NCBI RefSeq assembly: GCF_030272615.1
Contig: NC_081406.1
Span: 145,366,091-145,430,090, forward strand
Source: Cryptomeria japonica
Lineage: Eukaryota > Streptophyta > Pinopsida > Cupressales > Cupressaceae
DNA: 64,000 nucleotides
Direction of reading: 5' to 3'
Under the pieces are notes generated by a model that was not told where the DNA came from, searched no databases, and saw nothing but the letters and a program-made list of their open reading frames with translations. This document shows, one piece after another, positions 1-11,758 of the stretch (positions within the stretch are counted from its first letter, which is position 1; each line of letters opens with the position of its first letter). The position numbers and the translations under genes are program-made.

Positions 1-1190
1 AAAGGGTTGGTGAGCAAATGATGTGATAGGCTCAAAGTCATAACCAAAGGCTTAGTTAACTAGTTCATTAGGTCAAAACATGATTAGAATGAAAGGGGAA
101 ACAAACCACGAATATGGTGTAATTTTTTGACACTTAGGTTATTTTTTTTTATTTAACCCTAGCACAAGCAAAAAGGGGCAAATTAGGACAAACTCTTAGC
201 CAAATCTTGCCAGATTTTAAACAGTCTTAACAAGTTGGAAACACCAACACCATGACTTGTTATTTTCAATCGAAAGAATATAACAATATTTCCTCTGATA
301 TTCAATGATTAACATGTGTTTAGGGCTCCAATTTTAAATCAAGCCAAGTTAAATAGCAACTCCAGTTAATTTAGAACACATCAATTAATATTAGCACCTT
401 CTGCCAAATCTAGAGTCTTGCTTAAAACCCAGCCAACTCTTTATCATAACATAAGAGAGAAATATAAAGGGGTATGAAAACAATTTAAAGAAAAAATTGA
501 TACATACAATATCTGGTGAAAATAGGGGGGTTTTTAATTTGGGTAGTGTATTGGGAGGGGGAGACAAGAAAGGAGTTTAGGGCAATATTTTTTTGAAAAT
601 AGGGGGATTCTTTAGTATGCCATGAATGCACGTGATATAACCCAGGTTCACTAAGTGAAGCTCTTGTGGTTCATCTTTGGCGAGAGTGAAAATATAGAAA
701 TGTATATATAAAAAGGAAGGATGCAATCAAATATAATTGATAGAGATTTAATCAATTTTTCTTAGTTTAGATAAATGCTTGTACCCTTTTTATATATTAA
801 AAGATATGTTACTCTACACAATATTTTATCAACTCAATATAGTATATGACACAAAATAATAAAATAAAGTACAATTTATTTATTTATTTTTTCCCTAACA
901 TTAACAATTCTTGCCCTAACATTATTAAGTCTCGGCTTTTTTGGGGTAAATTGCAACACGAGGAGAAGGTGAAGGCAATGACTCATTTTATGCCCTCTGA
1001 AAGGTAGGCATAAGCTATTGGACAAAGTTCCAAATGGTTGTTGGCATTATTATTACTCGGCTAATTTGAATCAATTTTCAGCAAACATATTTATCTATTT
1101 AGTTTGTGGCTGATTTATTTATGCTAATCCATTTAATTAGCTTTTCTCTCTTCATTTGTTTGGCACAAATTTCAACTAGAGAGCAATATA
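1..1190. other. no gene recognised; AT-rich intergenic DNA
   Basis: I see no coding region, RNA gene or clear repeat boundary here. The stretch is AT-rich with poly-T and poly-A runs and short G runs (near 526 and 554). It is most likely decayed repeat DNA beyond the 3' end of the Penelope-like element that follows on the minus strand. Confidence 0.6.
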
Positions 1191-1199
1191 TTTATAAAC

Positions 1200-3000
1200 A
1201 TGCTTAGACTCAAACAATACAACTAGATTTTGTATAAACCAATACAAGGACAAATAAAGATCTAATAAATTATTCTAAAAAAATTATCTTGAAAAAATTG
1301 TTTTCTTTGGCCAATATTTGGGTGTATTCTAAGGGAATAAGATGTTTGTTTTTGCTATAATGCTTGATCAGGGTTTATTTTAGGACTCATTTATAAGTTA
1401 TGTTAGTGTGATGCTCTTTTATTTTGATACTAATCAAGCGACCTTTCTCACCAATGTAGGGTGTACCATAAGAACATATCACTTTTGTAAAAATCTACAT
1501 TCAGAAGATCTTTAGAGAGAGGATTGTGATTTATAAGTGTTAGATGGGCTTAAATGTGCAATCAAGACCTCTATTTTAAATAATCTTAGAGATTTTATTA
1601 GAGAGGCCTTTGATAGAGGGGAGGGAGGAAACTAGGAAGGTAGTGGGAGAGACAAACTTGGGTTTGGTCACATCAAAATTTGACTTGCTTGAATGATCTT
1701 ATAATACATGCTTTCTTGTGTACACATTCAAATGGAAGACTTGCATGAGATGGGTAATCTCTAATTCAATGTGATCATGATCACATATTTTGAAATCCCT
1801 TATAGCCAAATTTTTGAATATTCCTAATTTTTGGGCTAAGTGGTGATGTGATGAGTGAAGGTAAAGATCAATGTGTGTGGATTTACAGAAGACTCTAGCT
1901 AGGGAACCACCTTCTTTTCAATGAGAAAAATGTCTAAGAATAGGAATTGGTTATCAACTCATATATCTTTGGGTAAATAAATTCAAGGGGTTATGCTATT
2001 CATATGAGAGTGGAAATCTTCAAGTTTCTCCTAACCATGCAGCCATAAAATGTTAGTGTCATCGATGTAGTAATTCCACCACTTTGGTTTAAGGGGGAAG
2101 GGGTAGGGAACTAACTCTTCAAATTTATCCATGTAAAGGTTGGCCATAATAGGGGACAATGGGAATAGGAGGGAAACTCCCTCTTTTTAATAAATTATAC
2201 CTTGGAAAGTGAAAAAATGTTGATCTTAGGCATAACTCAACTAAGGTGGAAAAATCATTGGTGGTCATTTATCTTATTATCTCTATAGAGTCATGGATAA
2301 TTACCTTGGTGAAGAGAGATACTACATCAAAATTGATCAATAGGTCTATTTTTATCTAGCTTTTTTCTTTAACAAAATTCACAAAATGGAAGGAATTTTT
2401 TATGGAGTCAAAATTGTTAGAGAGGTGAGATAAGTTCAAAGAGATGGGTGACAAGCTTGTAGGTTATGGAATTTATGGTTCCCACATTGGGTCTCAAGGG
2501 GTTCCCACTTCATGGATTTTTGGGGTACCATAAATGTGGGGGGTTGCCTCTCCAGAGGGGGTTAAGAATTATTTGGTAGCATCATTAAAGGAGGAAAGGG
2601 AAATAACTCATTTAACTTTCTTCAGAATTTTAGAGGTAGGGTTGGAATTTAAGATTTTATGGCTATTACAATCAAACAAGAAGTCATTCATTTTGGAATT
2701 ATAGTCTTGTTTGTTGAAAATAATGATTGTTATCTTTGTTTGGCTGCTTGAAAAGTTCTTAAATGCTCAAAGATCAATTTGGGGGATGTTTATCTTATAC
2801 AATTTGGCATGCCTTAGAGTATTGACATAATATTGGCTAATTTCTTCAGCTTGTGTTGGCAGCAAGAGATAGGATAACCTTTTCAATTAAAAATTAGTGA
2901 TGGTGATGAAGGAAGGGTAAATTACAAACCTAAGGCCTCTTTTAAAAAAATTGAAGACACTTGGGTCTAAGGCAACCTTAGAAAGGTTGACAACCAACTT
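1200..3000 (-). pseudogene. Penelope-like retroelement protein (reverse transcriptase + GIY-YIG endonuclease), degenerate
   Basis: Translating the minus strand piecewise across frameshifts recovers an almost full-length Penelope-like element (PLE) protein of about 600 residues. In order: an N-terminal block with FNFFKRGLRFVIYPSFIT (about 2985-2895); a finger motif YGTPKIHEVGTP (about 2545-2500); the RT core NFDVVSLFTK (about 2345-2300); PLSPIMANLYMDKFEE (about 2170-2120); and the catalytic box YYIDDT (about 2070-2055, YxDD intact). After that come VDNQFLFLDIF (near 1935), a block like PLE connectors (KICDHDH, near 1790), and a GIY-YIG-type nuclease, CSYGTPYIGEKGRL (about 1475-1430), then LAKENNFF near 1300. 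The combination of this RT type with a C-terminal GIY-YIG nuclease is diagnostic of endonuclease-positive PLEs. Several stops and frameshifts make it a pseudogene. PLEs are rare in plants; conifer 'Dryad' elements are the known case. No terminal repeats were delimited. Confidence 0.88.
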
Positions 3001-3334
3001 ATTTTCCTAATAATGGATGATGTGGGAGGAAGGGGTTATGGAGCGAAAGGTTGATCGATGAGGATTGGTGATTTAGATAGATTGATGGGAAAATAAATGG
3101 GTTGGGTGGGATGGAAGGGGACAACGTAGAAGGACAAGCCAAGATGGGTCAACATTGACCATCTCAAGGTTCGAATTGGTGACAAGATGTCTAAAGAAAG
3201 TGATGGGAGAGAGGGTGGGAGCTTGATATGTATCCGTGATAGAGTTGATGATCAAATCACCATTAATGCAAATATATAGTAAGAAATATGTTGAGAAAAT
3301 TTGGATGAGTCGTACCTAGCATTACTTGAGTATG
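3001..3334. other. no gene recognised; possible 5' part of the Penelope-like element
   Basis: The PLE similarity fades near 3000. A 60-codon minus-strand reading frame at 3073-3255 lies where the PLE leader would be but has no motif I can name. Nothing else is visible. Confidence 0.4.
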
Positions 3335-3484
3335 ATTGTTGGGAACTCGACATACATGGTTGATAGAACTACTTGATGCAAGAGATTGTTGAGACTACAA
3401 AGGAAGATAGATTGTTGGGAACTCGACATACATGGTTGATAGAACTACTTGATGCAAGAGATTGTTGAGACTACAAAGGAAGAT
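3335..3484. repeat. perfect tandem duplication, 76-bp offset
   Basis: The block beginning attgttgggaactcgacata at 3335 repeats at 3411 with no difference over 74 bases; only the two bases at each copy end differ. No coding role is evident. Perfect identity inside otherwise decayed DNA suggests a recent slippage or unequal-exchange event, or an assembly artefact. Confidence 0.9.
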
Positions 3485-3997
3485 GTCCTCATTTGATCTA
3501 GAGTGCATATTTTGTGTATGATTCATCCCCATTTTTAGACTTTGAGAGTGATAGAATGTTGAAAATTTTGCTTTCATCCCAATGTTGTTATAAGGAATAA
3601 TTTTTATCATTTTGATGAGGTTGGTTCAAATATGGTCTCCAAATGCTATAAAGTTGTAAGGTAAGCATAGATATTGCATCTAGTTTGTCAATGGATTAGA
3701 AACTCATGGGGATTAAAGAGGATTAGTGTTGTAAGTGGTATTTTTGTAGAATATCTTCATGGAAGTATATCTATATGTAGGAAAGTTTCTAAGTTAGCTA
3801 AGGATTTTATATTATCACATTTAGTGACATGAATGAATTTTGAGTTAGATAAGTGTAATGAAACCTTAAAAATATTGTAATCTTTGTAATAGCATTTCTC
3901 ATATTATATTTGGATGTATGCAATTATGTATGGATTAATAAGTATGCTTTGTTACAGCTTTCACAATCTTTGTTGTATGCAGATACATAGCTCCATT
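3485..3997. other. no gene recognised; flank of element A
   Basis: No coding sequence is recognised. The last five bases, ccatt (3993-3997), match ccatc at 23373-23377 on the far side of element A, with one mismatch, and are read as the target-site duplication. Confidence 0.55.
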
Positions 3998-4961
3998 TGT
4001 TGGAATCCACGAACACTGAGAGGGGGGGGGGGGGGGGGGTTGAATCAATGTTCTACCGGTATGATCAATTTTAACCTTATTAAAACATGCATACACCAAC
4101 TGGTATACGGGTACATATAGAATTGAAAGAAGTAAAGCAACCAATAAGCCAATCACATAAATAAATACCATAACATAGAGATTTATACATGAAAAACCTC
4201 AAAGAGAAAAAACCACGATGGGATTTGTGACCCACAATATCAATTTGTTGGCCATATGAAGAGATATTACAAAATGTAGGGTCATGCACTTGCAGGAAGG
4301 CTTACAGACTAGAGCACACTACTCAATCACAAAAGGAGCCTCACTGACTACATATAAATCCAGAGTACAATCCAGAGAAATGATTGAACTGCTAAGATAA
4401 CATCTTCTATGCCTGAATACAGTTTTGGTTAAGCTACGTTTGTTCCAGTCTGAAATCCTAAACCCTTTACTAGAATAACCCTTTACAAAATTATCCTCCC
4501 ATACACAATCTCTATGATATATTTCACATCTTCTATCCATCCATATTTGCATCATATCATATTCATTACATTGCATATCTCTCATATCTATATCAAAATG
4601 ATCTAATCCAACTAACCTATATACCCTATACAATTTATCATGCCTTATGTCGATTTACAAAGATAATTACAATAACAATATACATGTCAGCTAGATAACA
4701 TAAATACATGAATATCAAAATCAATAACCGATGCTAGATCCAAAATATGTTAGCCTCCAATACCAATAACCTTATTCTAAACCATGTCAGCCTGCATTAC
4801 CGGTAACCAAAGAAATTCATCCATCTTGTTGATGTTGGTGTCGAGTCTATGAAGTGTCTGCCGGTACACAACTGAACTAAAACATGAAGCCAAAATAAGC
4901 TGTCATGTTGCCATGAATGACAACATAGTAAAACCAACCAATAGAGTGTCAATTGCCAACA
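3998..4961 (-). repeat. 3' LTR of element A (964 bp)
   Basis: It starts TGTTGGAATCC and ends ATTGCCAACA on the plus strand. It aligns with 9852-10426 joined to 22999-23372. A run of G at 4021-4040 (C on the element strand) and the block aaaaaccacgatgggatttg near 4208 are the signature motifs that recur in the other LTR families of this window. Confidence 0.9.
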
Positions 4962-5145
4962 ATCTCCCCCTTTGGCATTGATGGCAACACTCATGTGAAA
5001 AATGATCTTGGTTTCATCTGTCGGTTTCATCATGCCTGCTCCCCCTGAGCTGAATATTCATCAATGCAAAATACTACATACTCCATATCTCCCCCTAATG
5101 TATACAACTCCCTTTTTTATTTTTCACATCTATATCACTCCCCCT
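4962..5145 (-). promoter_or_regulatory. polypurine tracts of element A
   Basis: On the minus strand a purine tract, AAAGGGGGAGAT, abuts the 3' LTR (4962-4973). Further copies of the AGGGGGA type lie at about 5040, 5088 and 5136. The tract next to the LTR would prime plus-strand DNA synthesis. Multiple conserved purine tracts upstream of the 3' LTR are a known hallmark of Sireviruses. Confidence 0.75.
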
Positions 5146-5219
5146 TTGACATCAATTCCATCAAAATTTTCAAAAAGAATGCCAAAGATCCAAAATTGTA
5201 CAATGAATATCTCAAAAAT

Positions 5220-8200
5220 ACCTTATCGGAGCTTAATATATTTGAAAATATCTGGGTATGCCTTCTCAAAAAGCTCTAGATAAGTATCCCAACCAGATTT
5301 AAAAGTGCCTAAAATAGATACAAGTCCATTTAGCATATGGGCCAAGGACTCTTTCTCATTTAGCTTTGTCTGTGTGGGCTTGCCAACCAAATCTATACAC
5401 TCCTTATTTACTCCAACTAAATCCAACCGGAGACTCACCAAACATCTAAGAATTTCGGCTCTTCTTATGATTTTTTCTTTCTCTTTCTCAAGAGTAGAAA
5501 CTTGAGCTTCCAAAACCAAAATTTTACCATCAATGGATGTAGTCAATGAATTCAATCCATCAAAAGAATTAGCTATACCTACAATTTTCTCCTAAAACTC
5601 CTTAATCTTCTTATCCAAATTAAATGTAAGAGCATATATGTTACAATATACTCTATAAATATGTGTACACTACTTCAAAGAATTATGTATCAATTTCAAT
5701 TTCTCATTCATTTCCTTTCTCTCAGACTCAATCATCTGATCAAATATAGCTCTTTTAGCCTGTGTGAACCTCTCTAGTCCTTCTCGGTTTGAAATTTGTT
5801 ACAAGGATTGAAAATCCTTATAAATGTGCTCTGTAATTGTCTTAAGCTTTCCGGATGGGCTCGCTTCATTTTCAAGCTTGCAATTTGGGACTAGTCTATG
5901 CAAAATAGTGATAGACTGATCAATAATCCCTTTATCCATAAATCCGTCCTTCATTAATTTCTTTGCAGCCATCATCATAAGTTTAGTAGGACTCATCTCT
6001 ATTATGTTTTTCTTTACAACCTACGAGGTGTCGATTGACAGCAATGATGGACTCACTACCGGTTCCCTGACGGATTCCCCTTCCTTCTTCTATAATGATT
6101 TAACCTTTATAACTTCCTCACTTGCACTGGTGGCTTCGCCACTTGGTACAGTCTCAGTAACTGTCAATTCCTCCCTAGGAACTGTAACCTCAACCTGTAC
6201 ATCAGTATTCAAAGAACTGTTATCCTCAACATTAGCATCATGTACATTATCAACCTTTACACATAATACCCTTTCCTTTCCCTTCAACCGAGATGTCTGC
6301 AGTATCCTTCTTTGATTCCGTAAAGAAACCTTTGTTCTCTTCAAAGAACTTAACCCATTCCTTTTGGGTCTCCTTTATTATTTCATTTACCCTTCCTAAC
6401 ATAAGACTGGTTATTCTATGTTTGCTGTGAAATATTTTTCTATTTGCAACCTCAAGTGTCCTATCCAATTCCTCTGGAGCAATAGTAACACAAACAACTA
6501 ACAACTCTTTAATTTTAATATGCTTGTCCTCTTCCATTGTTGATAGTCTTCTAGTATCTAACATATTATACAATTCTGTCGATATTTGGTTTTCAATTTC
6601 TATCAAACTTTCTTATAAATATCCAAATATAACAGAACTACCTCCTCTATTTCTCTTTGTTGAAAATCCTCTAAATGTTCATAATAAAACTGTACATTCT
6701 TTAACATACCATCCTTAGTAATCTCATCAACTAATTTTGCACAAGTTTTTGGTGGAATAATAGATACATTACCAAATTCAATTGCCAGATTAATGTCTCC
6801 CTTCTTCTTCCTTCTACCAGTACCAGATGGGACTGACGGTGTTACTTTAGGTGCTTTATTTTGTGTCGATAACTTGATAATAACTTTTCTAACCGATTTC
6901 TTTTTAGCCTCTACCTTGGTCTCTTCTGTTTTCTTCCTTATAACCCTTTTGAATGTCAGGGGTGTGTCATCCTCAGATGCAGACTCTGTTGCAATAGGAT
7001 CGATGTGTACTTCTCATTCTTTTCTCTTTCTTCCTTTCTCCAAGACAACATCAATCAATGCTTTGATGTCCTGTGAAACTTTCTCAACAAAATTACTTGC
7101 CTTTCCTTCCTGCTTCTCTCTTTCCTTCTGGTTGAAATCTATTTCAATCTCATGCGTCTTCTACTTTGCAGTACCAGAGGATTATTCTGCTTCATCAATA
7201 GGTGCATCAATCAGTATTTTTGCATAAGAATCTAAAATTTGTCCATCAACTTCATGGTCCATTTCCTCAATCCATATATTCAGGGGTTTGACTACCGTAA
7301 GTGTTTCATCTTTCTTCACCATGAAGCATATGTCAGTTGAGTATTTCTCAATAATATGCTTAGGAACCCTTTCTCTAGATTTCATAGCCTTCTGGAATGC
7401 CTTAAAATATCCCCATATTTTGTCATCCCTCTAACTACCTAATGTAGCAATAGATTATTTTAATTGCCTCCCTACCGGGACGTCAAATGCCCGTTGCCTT
7501 TTCCCAAAACTGGGAATCTCATTTATGAAAAATAGCATTAAACAGACAATCAAGTTTCCATACTGGAAAGTCCCTTTCTTTTCTCCTTTAATCTTACCTA
7601 GGTTTATCAACAATTCATCTGACATCCAACCACATAGATCCAATTTCTCATTTTCTCTCATCATCTTATAAGCTGCGAAAATGTGGGAGCTAGAAACAGA
7701 ATTCAGTTGGTTTGACTGAGTTACCTTATACCCGATGATCATACTACCGAATCTGATGTATGTGTCAGTAATAGTGTTTATTCTCATGGATCGCCTGTCA
7801 GATGTCGTGCCAGTGATTTTATTCACATAATCATTATAAACCTTCTTATCTGAACGTTGCCCAGCCTGTGGTAAATCGGTGAGATCCCTGATGGCTTCCT
7901 TGGTGATCTTGTAAGGTCTATCCAACCAGATAAACTCTCCATGTACTCTGCTCAAAACATACCTAATGATTTCATCTTCGAATTCCAGAATGTCCAGAGT
8001 TCAGGTAAACCCTAAGTCTTCCATGTGCTTGTATTTCAGTTTGATCTTTCCAGAATCTCCCATTAGCTCGCTCATGTACATGCCCTTTATATCAGATTTC
8101 CCCAAATCCTCAATGTGACAGTGTATGTATTCCCTATATCTTCAACATACACAACTCCTTTTGAAACACGAGAAAATTCTCCAACCGAGTCATCCAAGGT

Positions 8201-8640
8201 AGCCACATGCGGATATTGCTTAAAAGTTGGTCTGGGACGGTCCTTCATCTCAACAATAGTTAGGTTTGCAAAAAAGATAGGAATAGATGATGATCTCGCT
8301 TCCATGATTAAAGAAAAATACCTGTGAATCACTTCCTATGAGAATCCCTAACAAACTCTTTCAGTTGTCGGTGAAATCGTTCAAGAAGATATCTGACCAC
8401 TCTAAAACACCCTTAATCACTCTGAATCACTCTTAGTCGCTCTGAATGCAAGGTGATAAAAAATGAAGTAGATTCAACCTTTTAACCTTAAAGAAAAACC
8501 CTAATCCGTCATTGACATCAATGACTTCTGGTGAAAGATACCGAATCTTTGTTAAACATTCTATGATGGATAAGCATCTCCAATGTCTGGAACATCTTCC
8601 AGAACCTCTTCCCATGGAATATGCAACATCTTCATGAATT
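5220..8640 (-). pseudogene. extra ORF of element A in the place of pol (unknown function), about 1,000 codons with stops
   Basis: Minus-strand segments at 8332-8087, 7955-7455, 7385-7182, 6606-6250, 6344-6090, 5996-5799 and 5555-5223 line up as one broken protein. None carries a retroviral enzyme motif. The core (7955-7455) contains SRVHGEFIWLDRPYKIT, then TKEAIRDLTDLP, IGYKVTQSNQLNSV and FQYGNLIVCLMLFF. Next come a lysine-rich basic middle (about 7180-6800), an acidic and helical part, and a C-terminal coiled coil (LEAQVSTLEKEKEKI, about 5485-5440). Every block has a counterpart in the same order in element I (40447-43597): SRVHGDNVYLER, IGYQVFYSSRLNSV, FKYGQLLVGLFFYF. The first block is of the type annotated in databases as a putative plant transposon protein domain; that assignment is from memory. 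Conservation in two LTR families argues that the protein once had a role, perhaps structural or in nucleic-acid binding. The function is unknown. Confidence 0.7.
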
Positions 8641-8679
8641 TTGCCTACCCCTAAGGCATCTGCCTTAGTTACTAGTTAA

Positions 8680-9835
8680 GCTACTTGCCGGTGCAGGAGC
8701 AACCTCCTCTGTCGGATATGTAACTGGTGCATTCCCATTAGCAGATTGATCTTCAGTCTTCCTGACCCATCTTTGGGTATCTTGTCGGATTTCACTAACC
8801 TTCTCTTTTCCTTTCTCATTTTATCCTCCATTGCCAACCAATGGATTTCTGCTTCTATAAAATTTAGCAATATGTCCAACCTCATTACATGCATAACATG
8901 TAACATTGTTCTTTTGAATTGCTTTGCTAAAACTGGTATAATTGCTTGACATGCACTGATTAGCCATATGTCCATATTTTCCACATGCATAGCATTTAAC
9001 ATTCATTTTGTAATCTTTTGTCTTATGACCATACTTATTACATTTAGAACATTTACCGCGAGCATAATCAGGGTTCTGATTTGCTCTGTTTCTACATTGC
9101 CTAGCCATGTGACCAAATTTATTGCAAACAAAACATCTACCATTAAATTTATAAGCATTAAAGTTCCTTACTGGTGCCTTATGGTTTTGATCTTCATTAG
9201 TAGTACCTGAACTCTATCCTTTCTCAAATCCAAGTCCACTGGAATCTCCATTCTATCTTTATCTCTTCAGTAACTCATCTAGTTGTGTTGAACTAATCTT
9301 GAATTTTTCTTTATACTCACTTGTAGTAGTTAGATCATCTCTCAGAATTATCATTTGTCTCTCAAGATCTTATTTATTGCTCTGTGATTGTACTAAATCA
9401 GTTCTCAACATATCTTTCTCGAGAACCAACCTGCCACATTCTTCAAATTTGTTCTTCAAAGATACAACAACATTTTCTTCCTTTTTCTTCCAGTCCTCAA
9501 TCTCTTTAGACATTCTCATGGTTATAGCTTGCATTTCATTTTTCATGACCATGTTCTCCTGACTCGGCTTCTGACATTGTTCCTTAAGTGCATCTTTCTC
9601 TTCATCATCCTAATTTTGTAAAAGTTCCTTCCTCCTAGCTTGAATAGATGAAATCCTCTCTTGTAGGACAAGAATGAATTCCTTAGCAAAATTCAATTCA
9701 TCTTGTAGCTTTAAGTTCTTCATCCTTTCAGCATCATAATCTTCAAGTGTCATCTCAAGTTGCTTTTCCAAACCCATATCCATGAATTCCAGATTCAAGA
9801 TCTCCCTCAAGTTGTTAAACTTCCTTCGAGGTACA
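8680..9835 (-). pseudogene. gag of element A: coiled coil plus four CCHC zinc knuckles, no capsid domain
   Basis: Directly downstream of the primer site, the minus strand encodes a long heptad-rich coiled coil (9810-9610 and 9552-9370, for example LEKQLEMTLEDYDAERMKN). After it come four CCHC nucleocapsid knuckles: CFVCNKFGHMARQC (9134-9093, complete), CSKCNKYGHKTKDY (last Cys changed to Tyr), CYACGKYGHMANQC (complete) and CYACNEVGHIAKFY (last Cys to Tyr). Such knuckles bind the element RNA in the virus-like particle. The N-terminal UBN2-type capsid domain normal for Sirevirus gag is missing, because the coiled coil begins almost at the primer site. A few stops interrupt the frame. The tail after the last knuckle has the same layout as in element I. 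Confidence 0.8.
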
Positions 9836-9837
9836 AA

Positions 9838-9849
9838 GCTCTAATACCA
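9838..9849 (-). promoter_or_regulatory. primer binding site of element A (initiator Met tRNA)
   Basis: The reverse complement reads TGGTATTAGAGC, one base from the classic TGGTATCAGAGC complement of plant initiator methionine tRNA. It lies two bases inside the 5' LTR. Confidence 0.88.
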
Positions 9850-9851
9850 AT

Positions 9852-10426
9852 TGTTGGAATACAAGAACACTGAGACGGGGGGGTGAATCATTGTTCCATA
9901 GGTATGATCAATTTCAACCTTATTAAAAATGCATACACCAACCGGTATACCAGTACATATATAATTGAAAGAAGTAAAGCCACCAATAAGCCAATCACAT
10001 AAATGAATACCATAACACACAGATTTATATGTGGAAAACCTCAAAGAGGAAAAACCACGGTGGGATTTGTGACCCACAATATCAATTCACTAGCCATATG
10101 AAGAGATATTACAAAATATAGGGGTCTGCAGTTGCAGGAGGGCTTACAGCCTAGAGCACACTGCTCAAACATAAAAGGAGCATCACTGACTATATATAAA
10201 TCCAGACTATAATCCGGAGAAATGATTGAACTGCTAAGATAGCATCTTCTATGTGTAAATACAGTTCTGGTTAAGCTCTGTCTATTCCGGTCTAAAACCC
10301 TAAACCCTTTACAAAATTATCCTTGCATACATAATCTCTCTGATATATTTTGCATCTTCTATCCATCCATATTCACATCATATCATATTAATTGCATTAC
10401 ATATCTCTCATATCTATATCAAAATG
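9852..10426 (-). repeat. 5' LTR of element A, first part
   Basis: This part aligns with 3998 onwards (TGTTGGAATAC...). It stops at aaatg (10422-10426), the target-site duplication of the inserted solo LTR D. The rest resumes at 22999. Confidence 0.88.
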
Positions 10427-10531
10427 TGTTGGCAATTAACACTCAATTGGTTGGTTTCACTATGTTGTCATTGATGGCAACATGATATTGTGTTTCAGCT
10501 TCATGTTTTGGTTCAGTTGTGTACCGGCAAG
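10427..10531 (+). repeat. solo LTR D (same family as A, opposite strand), first part
   Basis: It begins TGTTGGCAATTAACACTC, which is the LTR start of family A read on the plus strand. It is cut at gcaag (10527-10531) by gypsy element B and resumes at 22172. Flanking aaatg duplications (10422-10426 and 22999-23003) are identical, and no internal region is present, so it is a solo LTR. Confidence 0.85.
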
Positions 10532-11758
10532 TGTTGGTCCTCACAACTAGAATGGCAACTAGGTAATAAAACGCAATTCAGAGATTGCATATCCTTGAAT
10601 AGATAACTTACCTGTGGCAAAGAATCATTTATTTATCAATCAGGGACGTAAACTTGAAATGGGCCCGCATTGTATGTGCACCAAGTTCATATCACAACCA
10701 TTCTATATTACAGTAGGAAAGGAAATTATTCTAAAGAAAACACGTGGAAACTCAATGAATTAATACTTAATCTTACAACTGGAAATTACTTTAAACAACT
10801 ATTGTTAAATGATAAAGTTCTGGCAAGCAACAGGAACTACTCTATTGTTGTGGTTGCAGGAACAAACATAGGAACTGTTTCCAATGGCTGCAGGAACAGA
10901 CAATTGCAGAAACAACTACTACAGAAGTATGAAAACTAACTGGAACATACAAAGGATTACTCACCAAGTGGGCCCCCTTGACTGAGTATCTCTAGAACTT
11001 CATATTACAATTGTTTAAGCATTCAAATTCATATCGATCTCTTTATTTCATCTTGACTATGAAAAATATATAAAATACCAGAATACTGTGTATTACAAAT
11101 TTTATAGTCGTTCTCTACTATCCTCAAGAGGAGAGAGATCCCTTTATTTATAAGAAACTTATAAAAAAATTCTAACCGATAGACCACATTCCTACGGAAT
11201 AGGTGAACAATATTTATTAACAAGAGAAGAAGTCAACGCAGGAAAACGAGAAAACAAAACAACATTTGTCTTGCAACTAAGAAAATATAGCATGACTCAC
11301 TTCCTGGATCTAAGCTCCACTAAGAACAGTTATAAATGTTTTCATAAATTAGTCTGTTGAAGAACCAATCAAGTGGTTTCAATCATTACTGCATTTCTCT
11401 GATTGAGCCTGCATTGCAGTTATATACTTGATGCTCCTTTAAACTGCCATTTAGTCTTTACTTCACCTTTGTTGACCTTGCATCATGATATTCATGTGCA
11501 CAACAAACATGTGTATATACTAATACTAACATTATATAATATAAACCATATTTATAATTGATTTTAGATATTTGCATAGATAGATCATTTAAAACCATTG
11601 TATGACATCCTTAGGTATAAGTTAAACCGGTTTCAAAAACACTTAAAATGTATCAACTTAGGAGAGTATTATAATCCAAATGTCATCTAATCACAAGACC
11701 TAGGCAGAGGCATTATATGAAAAATATATCAAAATAGAGCCATTATTTAGGCTCATCA
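10532..11758 (-). repeat. 3' LTR of element B (1,227 bp)
   Basis: It starts TGTTGGTCCTCACAAC and ends GGCTCATCA on the plus strand, and aligns along its length with 20941-22166 with scattered differences, perhaps one in ten to fifteen bases by eye in the first 150. Confidence 0.92.

Noticed and set aside
4021-4040. long G run as a biological signal of its own
   Set aside because: It is the expanded form of the C run shared by the other LTRs; length may also be affected by sequencing.
4319-4633. 104-codon minus-strand open frame
   Set aside because: It lies wholly inside the 3' LTR of element A, and I see no motif in it; LTR sequence explains it.
6004-7227. plus-strand open frames of 103 and 144 codons
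   Set aside because: They are shadows opposite the extra ORF of element A, whose minus-strand frames align with element I.
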